Below, piece after piece: positions 25,101 through 31,346 of a stretch of 64,000 nt of DNA. Made by a program: the position numbers and the translations under genes. The number at the start of each line of letters is the position of its first letter. The stretch's first letter is position 1. The notes under the pieces were generated by a model, which saw nothing but the letters and a program-made list of their open reading frames with translations, was not told where the DNA came from and did no database searches. Source of the DNA: Trachythela sp. YZ-2020 (taxonomy: Eukaryota > Cnidaria > Anthozoa > Malacalcyonacea > Clavulariidae). The stretch is from contig JADLSH010000379.1 in the NCBI GenBank assembly GCA_016169945.1, forward strand, positions 3,190,001 through 3,254,000. Direction: 5' to 3'.

Positions 25101-26767
25101 TAAAAAGAGCCGATTTCCAATACCGATTGTTCAAGAGCCGATGCATGCCCACCATCGGCCGAAAAATCGGGAAAACTGACGATTGGTTTACCTGATGCTC
25201 ATGTTTTGCCGAATTGTCATTTTAGTGTTTTACTCAACTTAACTTGCAAATGTCACAATGAAAATTCTCTATTTTGAGCACAACAAAGGTACAATACAAA
25301 CAGAAAATACGCAAGTATTACCAAAACTGTGCATGCTTCTTCTCGCCCGAAATATGTGTCACGTTTTCGCATAAAAAATTACATTCCATAATGTTGTGAA
25401 ACTCCCTCAAGCCCTTCCGAAAACAATGAAAATGCAACACAACAAAAACACATAAATCATATTCTGCACTATTATGCTGCTACCGATGTGTTGTCACTTG
25501 ATCTTTGAAGAAGCATTCTTGGCGAGATATTTTTGGCTGTTGGCGATTCAATTTTCCCTTTCATAAATGGTCAACTCGTCCCGAACAGTCAGCTCGTCCC
25601 ACCTCTCAAAGCATGTTGGCAAAGTTAAACATCAACGTGTGAATCACACATGCATTGACAAATTGACATGATAATATTTAATGGGTCCACAACATCTCAA
25701 AAATCATTCTCGTTCCCAGAGCCAGAATCTGACCAGTCACTATGACCTGCGTCATACAAATTTGACCGGTATGTCAGTGACCGGCCATTATTTTGAGCCC
25801 TGAACATGTGACAATGGGTACACCTCGCAAAATATTGCGGGTGCAAATTTAGGTTACCAACGTATTCTGACCCTGATCTTGTTGCTGTTAATTTCAGTTC
25901 TTAGAACATGCAATTTGCTTCAATAACAGGCTATCAAGGTTTTCATGGATGTAAACTCATTGCTACAGCTTTGTTGCACAATTAATCAGCTTTCTTTCAA
26001 AGGCTTTCAAAAATTGTTTGGGAGGTGGTTGCCCCTCGACTTGCCTTACATACATTTTGCTAGCAGGTAATACACCATTCTGGAACGTATACCACCTTGG
26101 CTATAGAGTGCTTTTATGAGAGCTTTTATGATTGCCAATTGACCCTGTGATTGACCTTAGAATTTCTCATGTCACACACTGTCAAACAATGAATATTAGA
26201 ACTACATGTATCCCACATTGCATTGGGTATACCTAATGTTTATATGGATTGAAGATTGTAGGGTCAATTGCCTTAAGAACCTTCAATGTTGTGACCGGTG
26301 ACACAATGATTTTAAACATAAGATTTCATGAATATGTCACTAAAAAAGCATGCAAAAACAAGGCTTTCTTGGAGGTTTTTAAAAAGGTTTTGCCTGCCAG
26401 GAAAATATAAACAAGGCAAGGAATATATAAAATGTTAACATATGGCACATTGGAGTGCATTACTGCTTAACTGGCGGGTTATAAGAAACATCAATCACTT
26501 TCACAGTTTCACTTTCATGTTCATCAACTTCTTTATAATCTTTATAATTAGTAAACTATTTACCATCAATTTCAAGGAGTAATCACTGTAGCTTGTAAAA
26601 GAGTTTGTGGCATCCACACCATCATTATTAGTCAGCATCCCTTTATCTCGATTACTTTCGTTTTCATGATACATTGAAGTTACAAAAGTGTTTGGTCTTT
26701 TATTAAAATCCGCGATATTTTCATCGTCACTATCGCTAAGTGTGTCACTTTTTCGCTTCTCTGCCAT
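4188..26767 (-). CDS. CMTR1: Cap-specific mRNA (nucleoside-2'-O-)methyltransferase 1, 17 exons, 3' end outside window
   Basis: Methylates the ribose 2'-O of the first transcribed nucleotide of capped mRNA (cap1) in the nucleus. Exons, 5' to 3': 26564-26767, 24896-25054, 23862-23954, 23082-23153, 21393-21560, 19750-19876, 19579-19644, 18900-19018, 16987-17216, 15852-15963, 14262-14329, 12930-13044, 8114-8248, 6690-6821, 5911-6002, 4611-4679, 4188-4235. All junctions are AG/GT and keep phase, giving 669 residues. A basic, Ser/Asp-rich start leads to a G-patch (residues about 63-115). The RrmJ-type domain has the SAM motif [12 protein letters not shown] near 246 and an intact K-D-K-E tetrad at K212, D335, K375 and E412. 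The guanylyltransferase-like region follows. The WW domain and stop codon must lie left of 4188. The join between exons 12 and 13 is shorter than in the human protein, so one small exon may be missed in 8249-12929. I identified it by matching remembered human CMTR1. Confidence 0.93.
4711..5223. mobile_element. Inverted-repeat element, GGGCCGTTCAACAATTAC termini
   Basis: The terminal 18 bp at 4711 returns as its reverse complement ending at 5223. The interior is G-run rich and otherwise AT-rich, with no coding capacity. It lies in a CMTR1 intron, about 30 bp upstream of the exon starting at 4679 (minus strand). No clear target duplication is visible. In style it resembles the element at 19198-19571, but the termini differ. 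Confidence 0.8.
5471..5792. repeat. Foldback repeat, host family of the 45.5-46.6 kb insertions
   Basis: The arm at 5471-5548 (TTGCAGTTGAATCATAACAT onward) returns inverted at 5703-5792 with scattered mismatches. Sequence on both sides matches 45540-45566 and 46056-46680, where the same repeat has been split by two later insertions. This copy is therefore the empty-site reference for both. Confidence 0.75.
6225..6380. repeat. Two degenerate tandem units of a dispersed repeat
   Basis: Two units of roughly 110 bp share GTTCAAACACAAA, ACGACAGCT and CCTACACT followed by ACGTTCGAGAT. Related single stretches occur near 24600-24690, 56180-56290 and 60000-60060. No coding content. It lies in a CMTR1 intron. 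Confidence 0.5.
6393..6590. mobile_element. hAT-like MITE with perfect 8-bp target duplication CTTTTTCA
   Basis: It starts CAGGGGCGGATCC and ends with the imperfect inverse GATCCGCCTATG. CTTTTTCA lies directly on both sides (6385-6392 and 6591-6598). Eight-base duplications and CAG...CTG-type ends are hAT hallmarks. The interior is full of G and C runs and non-coding. Confidence 0.75.
7017..7236. mobile_element. TTAA-flanked MITE (GAGAGTTGATGAGAG family)
   Basis: TTAA sits directly on both sides (7013-7016, 7237-7240). The termini read GCCCCAGTCAAACGAG and its approximate inverse CTCGTTTACCCAGGGC. The interior is built from inverted GATGAGAGTT motifs. A TTAA duplication points to piggyBac or Kolobok-type transposition. 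A rearranged relative lies at 37689-38132 inside goosecoid. Confidence 0.8.
7250..8100. repeat. SINE-tail tandem array, about 105-115 bp units
   Basis: It begins with the SINE body (CAGTCGCATGTAAAGAG, then CACTGCAGGTTTTCTCC) and expands into about seven units containing GATAGAGCTATCCAGT, TTAGTTTAGGTTTCC and CTGTAGTAACA. The same unit recurs at 17340-18180, 18670-18860, 41150-41276, 41702-41815, 58220-58400 and 62520-62600. A tRNA-like head plus the same body is seen at 61840-62010. Confidence 0.8.
8371..8864. mobile_element. Inverted-repeat element, GGTGGCTCGATA termini
   Basis: GGTGGCTCGATA at the left is inverted as TATCGAGCCACC at the right, followed by TTAA (8865-8868). The left flank has TCAA, so the TTAA duplication has decayed on one side. 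It has the same ends as the larger element at 11389-12311. No transposase is visible. Confidence 0.75.
8870..9096. repeat. Interstitial telomere-like array, 18 bp unit with TTAGGG
   Basis: About a dozen units of GTTAGGGTTAGGATGAAG. TTAGGG is the usual animal telomere hexamer, here alternating with AGGATGAAGG. It lies deep inside a CMTR1 intron, so it is not a chromosome end. Repeat-driven ORFs on both strands are artefacts. Confidence 0.9.
9101..9326. mobile_element. TTAA-flanked MITE, GGCCCAGACACACCGGACGC family
   Basis: Terminal repeats GGCCCAGACACACCGGACGC and the inverse CGCGTTCAGTCTGTCTGGAT have TTAA directly outside each end (9097-9100, 9327-9330). The TTAGGG-like array continues on the far side (GGATTAGCATCAAGGTTAGG), so the MITE inserted into the array. 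Confidence 0.85.
9640..10107. mobile_element. Inverted-repeat element, CAGGGGTTAAAAAAT termini
   Basis: CAGGGGTTAAAAAAT at the left is exactly inverted at the right end. AACATA lies directly outside each end, a possible short target duplication. The interior has several GTACG/CGTAC motifs and no convincing ORF. It is in a CMTR1 intron. Confidence 0.75.
10115..10560. repeat. AACAAGTTGT-rich palindromic repeat
   Basis: Many overlapping copies of AACAAGTTGT, CAACTTGT and TTGTCAACAAG occur in both orientations, giving dense foldback potential. They grade into an ACGTGT-rich stretch with CAAACACGTG. It is non-coding; ORFs here follow the repeat. Confidence 0.75.
11129..11260. mobile_element. Foldback element nested in the 10.8-12.5 kb host
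   Basis: An arm of about 31 bp (ATACACGAAAAGGAGTTTAT onward) returns inverted with one or two mismatches, separated by a loop of about 70 bp. It is absent from the full-length host copy at 46118-46597, so it was inserted later. Confidence 0.75.
11389..12311. mobile_element. TTAA-flanked element, GGTGGCTCGATAG termini, nested
   Basis: Perfect TTAA lies on both sides (11385-11388, 12312-12315). The ends are GGTGGCTCGATAG and CTATCGAGCCACC. It is 923 bp long with no convincing transposase ORF, so it is non-autonomous. It sits inside the CAGTGG element, and the 46 kb copy of that host lacks it. Confidence 0.85.
13100..13240. repeat. Copy of dispersed GGGTGC/CACCCCTCCT repeat
   Basis: Contains GCACCCCTCCTATGCTTAGC, GTGCAGGAGGGGTGCCAATT and a tail ending ATATAATATCGGGC. 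The same order, inverted, is at 60575-60755 in GCN2. Its terminal structure is not clear. It lies upstream of CMTR1 exon 12 (start 13044), and its left edge is within about 60 bp of the splice acceptor. Confidence 0.65.
13908..14170. repeat. Two adjacent foldbacks
   Basis: First hairpin: GGCTACGCTACTCGCTATCT against its near-inverse AGATAGCGAGTAGCGAAACA (13920-13972). Second: ACAATTAGATTAT...GATTTCTATGAG (14060-14095) inverted as CTCATAGAAATC...ATAATCTAATTGT (14132-14165). Both are in the intron after CMTR1 exon 11. No coding content. Confidence 0.65.
14425..14593. mobile_element. TTAA-flanked MITE, GGTACGTTCACAC family
   Basis: 169 bp with TTAA on both sides (14421-14424, 14594-14597). Long terminal repeats start GGTACGTTCACACACAGCGA and end TCGCAACGTGTGAACGTACC. 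The core is AT-rich. It lies about 90 bp upstream of the acceptor of CMTR1 exon 11. Confidence 0.88.
15344..15761. mobile_element. TAA-flanked MITE with about 40 bp perfect terminal repeats
   Basis: The first 41 bases (GGCCCGTTTCAGACGCCGCT onward) are exactly inverted at the right end. TAA lies directly outside both ends (15341-15343, 15762-15764). A 3-bp TWA duplication is typical of PIF/Harbinger elements. The interior repeats GTCGCTC and TTAGGTGCGAC motifs in both orientations. Confidence 0.88.
16010..16900 (+). repeat. Tandem array of a LINE-derived 120 bp fragment
   Basis: About seven head-to-tail units of roughly 120 bp. On the plus strand the better frames read [24 protein letters not shown] peptides followed by [14 protein letters not shown], which is the C-terminal part of reverse-transcriptase polyproteins in some non-LTR elements. 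Small indels break the frame between units, so no protein is made. It fills most of the intron between CMTR1 exons 9 and 10 (16987 and 15963). Confidence 0.8.
17340..18178 (+). repeat. SINE-tail tandem array with 105 bp units, frame left open
   Basis: About eight near-identical 105 bp units (ACTGGACCTCTAGAGAGAAC, GTAGAGCTATCCAGTATAGA, CTCCTGTAGTAACATGCACT). Since 105 is a multiple of three, one plus-strand frame stays open for 281 codons as a 35-residue repeat. I read this as a repeat artefact. It lies in a CMTR1 intron, antisense to the gene, and is far more homogeneous than the related array at 7250-8100. Confidence 0.85.
18181..18665. mobile_element. Inverted-repeat element, ACTACGTTTACATTATATCG termini
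   Basis: ACTACGTTTACATTATATCG at the left is matched by CGATATAGTGTAAACATAGC at the right, with internal copies of the same motif (GATATAATGTAAACACG). It is non-coding and sits inside the SINE-tail array, which resumes at about 18670. Confidence 0.7.
18670..18860 (+). repeat. Further SINE-tail units
   Basis: Two diverged units with GAACTGGTAGAGCAATCCAG, TTTAGTTTAGGTTTCCTCC and ACTGATAGAACTTTCCGGT, continuing the array interrupted by the element at 18181-18665. Confidence 0.7.
19198..19571. mobile_element. TAA-flanked MITE abutting a CMTR1 5' splice site
   Basis: Terminal repeats are GGGGCCATTCACAAAGGATG and its exact inverse, with TAA immediately outside both ends (19195-19197, 19572-19574). 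The core is rich in G runs. On the minus strand the element begins only seven bases into the intron after CMTR1 exon 7 (last exon base 19579), keeping GTAA of the donor site. Confidence 0.9.
19960..21035. mobile_element. hAT-like element with perfect 8-bp duplication CTACCGAC, carrying nested elements
   Basis: Starts CAGTGGCGGAC and ends GTTCCGCCACTG. CTACCGAC lies directly on both sides (19952-19959, 21036-21043). Inside is a fragment of the AGCCTGGTTCACACGAG Harbinger-like family (about 20000-20226), itself split by a TTAA MITE at 20041-20187. The right part ends in a C-rich stretch (CCGCCGGACCCCCTAG) also seen near 57040. No intact transposase is visible. It lies in a CMTR1 intron. Confidence 0.85.
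20041..20187. mobile_element. TTAA-flanked 147 bp MITE, GGCTCTTTTCCACTC family
   Basis: TTAA sits on both sides (20037-20040, 20188-20191). Long terminal repeats start GGCTCTTTTCCACTCATCGC; the core has CGCAGCGAG/CTCGCTGCG arms around an AT-rich middle. The sequence around it reads CTTTCC-TTAA-TGCTTGTGCT, and the uninterrupted form CTTTCCTTATTGCTTGTGCT exists at 46012-46031. A second, inverted copy is at 53667-53813. Confidence 0.92.
21040..21345. repeat. GACCAACTGACC-type low-complexity repeat
   Basis: Imprecise 4- and 8-base repetition of GACC, GACT and AACC words (for example CCGACCAAATGAATGACC). It begins at the right target duplication of the hAT-like element and ends about 50 bp before CMTR1 exon 5. 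It is non-coding. Confidence 0.8.
22303..22625. repeat. Two and a half tandem units of about 130 bp
   Basis: Each unit runs CAGCTTGCAATGCGCCC, TTTTACTCTGTATAACACC, AGACGATTTTACTCGTCAGT, TACTGCCAGTTTAGTGGG. Units differ by small indels. The bases that follow (22640-22745) are rich in GTGCCCC words and otherwise unassigned. It lies in a CMTR1 intron. Confidence 0.8.
24005..24565. repeat. Degenerate TTAGGG-like array with 83 bp higher-order unit
   Basis: GGATTAGGG, TTAGGGTTAGG and related words are organised into about five copies of a roughly 83 bp unit marked by GGTGTGCATTATATTAGG and GGATTAAGGTTGTGATTAGG. It grades out at about 24565. It lies between CMTR1 exons 2 and 3. Telomere-like motifs inside an intron, as at 8870-9096. 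Confidence 0.85.
25086..25400. mobile_element. Truncated copy of the GATGAGCCGAT element
   Basis: It begins GAGATGAACCGATATTAAAA and is similar, inverted, to the right part of the element at 62861-63363 (shared AAGAGCCGATTTCC, CAAATGTC, TTTTGAGCACAACAAA, GTGTCACGTTTTCGC). The second terminus is missing, so its right end is approximate. It lies about 30 bp upstream of CMTR1 exon 2. Confidence 0.7.
25410..26560. other. CMTR1 intron 1 remainder, nothing recognised
   Basis: AT-rich sequence with no open frame of note, no clear tandem repeat and no inverted termini. It separates CMTR1 exon 1 (ending 26564) from the truncated element before exon 2. Confidence 0.6.
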
Positions 26768-27014
26768 GCTTTAGACTCTTCTGTTTAGCTTATTACAAAA
26801 GTCTGCAAAAGAACAAGCTTGAACAATGCCAAAATGGCAAGCTTTCCAGTTGAAAATATGCACTTGTTTTGAAATGAACTAATTTTTTTGCCGCCATATT
26901 GACTATTAATTGCAGTATTGCCACCAACGTCAATACTTCATGTAAACCTATTATATTGCGCCTTAGACCATGGTGATGGTGATCCAGCTTTTACAGAACA
27001 TAAAAGAACATATA

Positions 27015-27093
27015 TCAACCTCGTTGGCTCGTTCCCAGGGCATCTCCCTTTTTGACGTTGGGAAATGGCCTGGGAACGAGGTTGAGAACAAAT
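27015..27093. repeat. Short foldback CAACCTCGTT...CTGGGAACGAGGTTG
   Basis: CAACCTCGTT with TCGTTCCCAGGGC nearby is inverted at CCTGGGAACGAGGTTG about 60 bp later. It lies 5' of CMTR1 exon 1. Motifs of this form are dispersed repeats in other invertebrates as I remember them; no function is inferred. Confidence 0.55.
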
Positions 27094-27814
27094 GTTACCC
27101 ACCACAATGACCCCAATGGTTTGGTTATGAGTTATGATGACCTACGTTTGCTGCTAATTTCAGTTCTGCAATCACTATATTTAAATATTAATCACTATAT
27201 TTAAACTATAATTTAAGTTCATGCAATTTGCTTCAATAACAGGCTATCAAGGTTTCATCTGGGGCGGTCCGGGGGCATACTCTCCCGGGAAATTTTTGAA
27301 AAACTTAGGCTTGGAAATGCGCTTTCCTGCACTTTCTGGAGCCAGAATGAAGAACTTGGACAACAAAAATGATGCAAAAAATCGCTTCATAATCAGCTTT
27401 GTGGTTTGAATGAGTATGTGAAGGCTATAATTGTTACCGCAATATGAACAACACCCATATCTCAAATAGTTGAGCAATCTTTGCTGTATATGATATCTAT
27501 ATACATATTATGTAGGAAATATGTATACCACTTAATCTATTTTTAGAGAGGCTTAGCCCTCTATGAATGATAAACTGTTAAACATTTATCAAAAAATGAT
27601 GTTTCGAACTCAGTTTCAGGTTTGAGAACTGGTTGACCTGGTTTTTCCTCTTTATGTCATTTACTATTTAATATTATTTAAACAAATAGGAATAATTTTG
27701 AAGCATTCATTGAGTCACACTTATATTTAACAATGACTAACTATTATCTACTTTGATCAACTTTTCAACGCTATTTTGACCAACTTTTTAACCTAAAATT
27801 TATTGGGGGGTTTT

Positions 27815-27818
27815 ACAC

Positions 27819-27849
<31 letters not shown>

Positions 27850-27856
27850 ACACACG
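27815..27856. repeat. Poly-C plus (CA)n microsatellite
   Basis: A run of about 20 C bases passes directly into about ten CA dinucleotides. It lies in the intergenic region between the CMTR1 5' end and the GNAT gene. Exact lengths in such runs are often unreliable. Confidence 0.9.
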
Positions 27857-27977
27857 CCCAGTAGCGACGCCCCTGGGATGACTCCTGATAAAAGTTTTCT
27901 TTCTCAGTGGGAAAAATATTTTAAGCGATATTCACTCAATTCAGTTATATTTCTATACACTCCTGTGAGTGATATAT

Positions 27978-28922
27978 TTACACACGAGAATTTTTTTCAA
28001 AAAGCAATAAATTAAAGTTAAAAAAGTCCACATATTCGAGTGAAAATTCTTCCAAAACGTACTTCTTTGCCTCAGACATAAAGCACGTCGGTAGAAAACA
28101 CGAAAAAATGAACTTATTTTTCCTTGCTTGTATCGTAGCGTATTCCAATTGTTTTGCAATGTGGACTTTAAGCAGTTTCAAATTCTCGGTGTAAATTGTT
28201 GCTACCCAGTGCAGGCATTTGACTCTCGGGGACAGGCGACCATGACTTAAACATCGTATGTCATTTTTGCTTTGTGTTTGTTCAGATACAAACAGACAAT
28301 CGTCTTCATTGACTAAACCACAACTAGCATTACATGCAATGGCTTTAAATGGTTCCCAATCAATAATCAAAGTATCTCTTTGAAGAACATGATCCAATCT
28401 GCTTTCTGTTATGAGCGTTTGAAATTCTAAAGCATCTATGTTCCTAACTTGCGCATTTGCGCAAGCAATCTCGGATCGATTCGAAAAAGTTGCGGAATTA
28501 ACATAAAACGCGATGATTCCTAACTCCAGCACAAGGTTTTCGCCAAGAGATTTTCTTTTAATAGCCAAACGGCTAACATTGGTAGACATTGTGGTATACC
28601 GCTCTGTTATAACACTTGGGAAATGGGTTTGGACATACTGCTGTTCTGCGAGGATTAAAACAGAGCTGACACCCTGACCGCGGTATTTCGGATGGACTCG
28701 CAAGCTTTGGCTAACCACAGTTTTTCCCCCGTCTACGATATGAAAAGCTCGTATTCCAATAACCGCCCCTTCCTTTTCTGCAACAACTATTCTTCGATTC
28801 GGTTCGTCAAGCCATCGAAGAAAGACAAGGGGTAGGTAATCGTGCCCGTCGTAGATTCCTTTTGACATCTCTATGATAGAGCATAAGTCAGTTTTTCTTG
28901 CAAGACGGATTTGAACGTCCAT
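27978..28922 (-). CDS. NAT16 / histidine N-acetyltransferase-like GNAT enzyme, single exon
   Basis: A 314-residue, uninterrupted GNAT acetyltransferase. The first in-frame ATG is at 28922 (MDVQIRLARK); the frame stays open upstream but has no ATG. The N-terminal domain carries IYDGHDYLPLVFLRWL (residues about 23-38), a hallmark of the NAT16/HisAT group. The acetyl-CoA loop RGQGVS is at about 81-86 after the beta-4 strand QSLRVHPKY. The C-terminal half is a second, less conserved lobe ending FEKNSRV. The family transfers acetyl from acetyl-CoA to small molecules; fish members make N-acetylhistidine. The substrate here is unknown. It lies between two other minus-strand genes with no sign of an operon. 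Intronless, so retroposition is possible, but the frame is fully intact. Confidence 0.85.
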   Translation of the reverse strand: MDVQIRLARKTDLCSIIEMSKGIYDGHDYLPLVFLRWLDEPNRRIVVAEKEGAVIGIRAFHIVDGGKTVVSQSLRVHPKYRGQGVSSVLILAEQQYVQTHFPSVITERYTTMSTNVSRLAIKRKSLGENLVLELGIIAFYVNSATFSNRSEIACANAQVRNIDALEFQTLITESRLDHVLQRDTLIIDWEPFKAIACNASCGLVNEDDCLFVSEQTQSKNDIRCLSHGRLSPRVKCLHWVATIYTENLKLLKVHIAKQLEYATIQARKNKFIFSCFLPTCFMSEAKKYVLEEFSLEYVDFFNFNLLLFEKNSRV

Positions 28923-29395
28923 CGGGTTTTTGAACGAATTATATGTTTGAGTTATAGGACAAATGTTGACTATATATATGCTATGTGGGGTCAATAACTT
29001 CACTATATATGCTATATGGTGTGATTGCAGGTGTTTTAAAGGCTAGCTGATGTGTATTAATTTGTGTCTATTTTACACTTGCGTTTTATTCTATTTTCGT
29101 CATTCGCACCATAAATATATGTGGAGTTGTATCAAAAGCGTAGGCCAAAGACACAAGCCCACACAAACAGTGCATGTCGTTAAAATCATTTAAAAATTAT
29201 TGCAAATTAGGCGCCACCCCAAAGCCCATTTTCCTGACTAGGCGAATTTGTTCGCAAAAATAGTCTTTTCGATCCCTTGTCGGTATCGCCGTTTTACATA
29301 ATTGAACACATTAAGACAATACTTATACATTACACATACAACATATAAATTCACAGATATATACAAATTAGGAACGGAATGGCTCAGCTTCATTC

Positions 29396-29609
29396 ATTAG
29401 CCGTATTTATGATAGAGACGTTAAAGTCATCTGAGACGACATTAACGTCTTAAGACGACTTTAACGTCTAGCATAAATACGGTCAATAAGACAGACGACT
29501 TTAACGTCAGACGACATTAACGTCTTGGGTTAAGAGCGTCTGGGAAGACGCTCTTAGACGTTAAAGTCGTCCAGACGACTTTAACGTCTGTAGTATAAAT
29601 ACAGCTAAT
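29396..29609. mobile_element. Foldback element rich in GACGTTAAAGTC motifs
   Basis: The termini ATTAGCCGTATTTAT and ATAAATACAGCTAAT are near-inverse, and the interior alternates GACGACTTTAACGTC and GACGACATTAACGTC in both orientations. It abuts the 3' part of a LINE fragment. No coding content. Confidence 0.75.
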
Positions 29610-30140
29610 GAGAATCTTATAATTATTTTAAAGGAGTTTAACGAGCTTTTTTTTGCTTCATTTGATATGCTATTCCAAGCACTGACACCGTTATATCTGA
29701 AACTCCTTTTACAAAATCCTCTCTTAGGTTTTGGGAGTGCCAAATCTGTAGCACTATTTCGTAGATTATATATAGCTATTTTCAGAATCGTTAATTGGTC
29801 GAAATGATTCCTTTAAATTTGGCACGGTATGGCGTTGTTAAGTATTTTATACATAAAAACCGACTTCATATATGAAGAGGCTTCCATTTAAAGTTTTTAA
29901 GCACGTCCATTGATCGCGGGACGTCATACGTTGCCCCAGTGATTACCCTAGCAACACGAAAATGAAATTTTTGTAGTTTATCTGTGAACCTTATTCCACA
30001 ATTGTCCCAAAGTGGACTACAATAATCAAACTACGGTTGCACCAGGTCCCCATATACAAGTTTCAGTGTTTCGTAAGGTACAAAGGACTTAATGCGTCTA
30101 ACTGACTCCAGAATTAATTAATACGAAACTATTTTTCATA
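29610..30140 (-). mobile_element. Non-LTR retrotransposon fragment (C-terminal RT region), broken
   Basis: Minus-strand frames read FDYCSPLWDNCG, then LQKFHFRVARVITGATYDVP, and further on CKRSFRYNGVSAWNSI and KKSSLNSFK. These are the conserved C-terminal motifs of CR1/Jockey-type LINE reverse-transcriptase proteins. Frameshifts and stops separate the blocks, so it is dead. Both ends are approximate. Confidence 0.8.
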
Positions 30141-30890
30141 CCTCCAAAGATGATTCTGTGATACAATTGAAATACTGCACGCAGCTATACTGGCGTAGCC
30201 AAGGAGGGGGTAGTGGGGGGTGGGGGAGCTCAGCTGAATCCCGCTCGAAATAACGAATTTTCATCGTTGTTCCCTGGGGGTCAAAATGAATGTGAAAAAA
30301 AACACTTCCATGAGTTACAATTAGGCTAAATCAAAGTAAACTAAATTACTGAGTTCAAGTATGACGATATTGGCACATTTTCTTTCAAATTAATTAATGG
30401 AAAACTCGACAAAATTACGGTCGTTTATTAAATAACCCACGCGCACATTATTTTCATTGTTATTTTGTCAAGTTACTGAACATGAAATTAAAAATAATAT
30501 ACATTTACGTTCATTACGGAGCAGAGCAGTTACAGCGTATATTATGTCGTTTACTTAATCATAGTTATGGGTTTTTTTTATGATTTTTAACTTGTTGAAA
30601 GAAAATAATTTATAAAGTTAATATAAGTCGTTTTCCCACCGAACATCTTTTTCAATCTCTTCAGAACAAATCATTTTAAAATCGAAAACCTACCCAATGT
30701 TTCCGCACCTTTTGGCCATGTAAGCACCGCTTACAACCCCACGAATCCAGCTTAGATATTTTGTTAAAAAGAGACATTGAAAAACTAAAAATGTTTAAAA
30801 ACTGTTGATACATGTAGGACATTTAGCATTAAGAACGTAGACTGCAGTTTTTTCCCGCCACTTTTTATTGCTTACTTTACTGCGTGTAGT
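30140..30890. other. Intergenic AT-rich stretch, nothing recognised
   Basis: Apart from a G-rich run near 30204-30226 I see no coding frame, tandem repeat or paired termini here. Confidence 0.55.
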
Positions 30891-30896
30891 CTCGCG

Positions 30897-31202
30897 CAGT
30901 GGCGGATTACCCAATAGGCTGAGTAGGCTGAAGCCTGCAGGCCCGGGCTTTCAAGAGGCCCGTGATTTTCAGAGAATGCACTTTCTATTAGAATGGTTAT
31001 TATTTTTGTCCTTAATTAAGCAAAACGGCCCCAGAAAGCGAGAAATACCATTTCCGAGACCTTAAATTTCCAACTATTTAGGCGGAATATGGCCCGGACC
31101 TCGCTAAAAGATGTGTCACCGTTTACAGGCGTGAGAATATCATCCTCAAGGCCCGCAAATTTTACTTAGCCTACAGGCCCCGTAACTGGTAATCCGCCAC
31201 TG
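30897..31202. mobile_element. hAT-like MITE with perfect 8-bp duplication GTCTCGCG
   Basis: Starts CAGTGGCGGATTAC and ends with the exact inverse GTAATCCGCCACTG. GTCTCGCG lies directly on both sides (30889-30896, 31203-31210). Inside are repeated AGGCCCG words and no transposase. The first nine terminal bases match the larger element at 19960-21035, so the two may share a transposase source. Confidence 0.9.
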
Positions 31203-31346
31203 GTCTCGCGTGTAGTCCGCGCAAAGCGCAGAATCAGCCAATTTGGTCACAGTATAAATGCTATTTTCTCATTGGAAAATTTTATTTTGAGGTATAATTA
31301 AACAAATTTATAATATTTTACAGTAATACAAATATATAAGTGTGTC

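Noticed and set aside
28923..29003. 27-residue N-terminal extension of the GNAT enzyme
   Set aside because: The frame is open but has no ATG; family alignment starts at MDVQIRLARK (28922).
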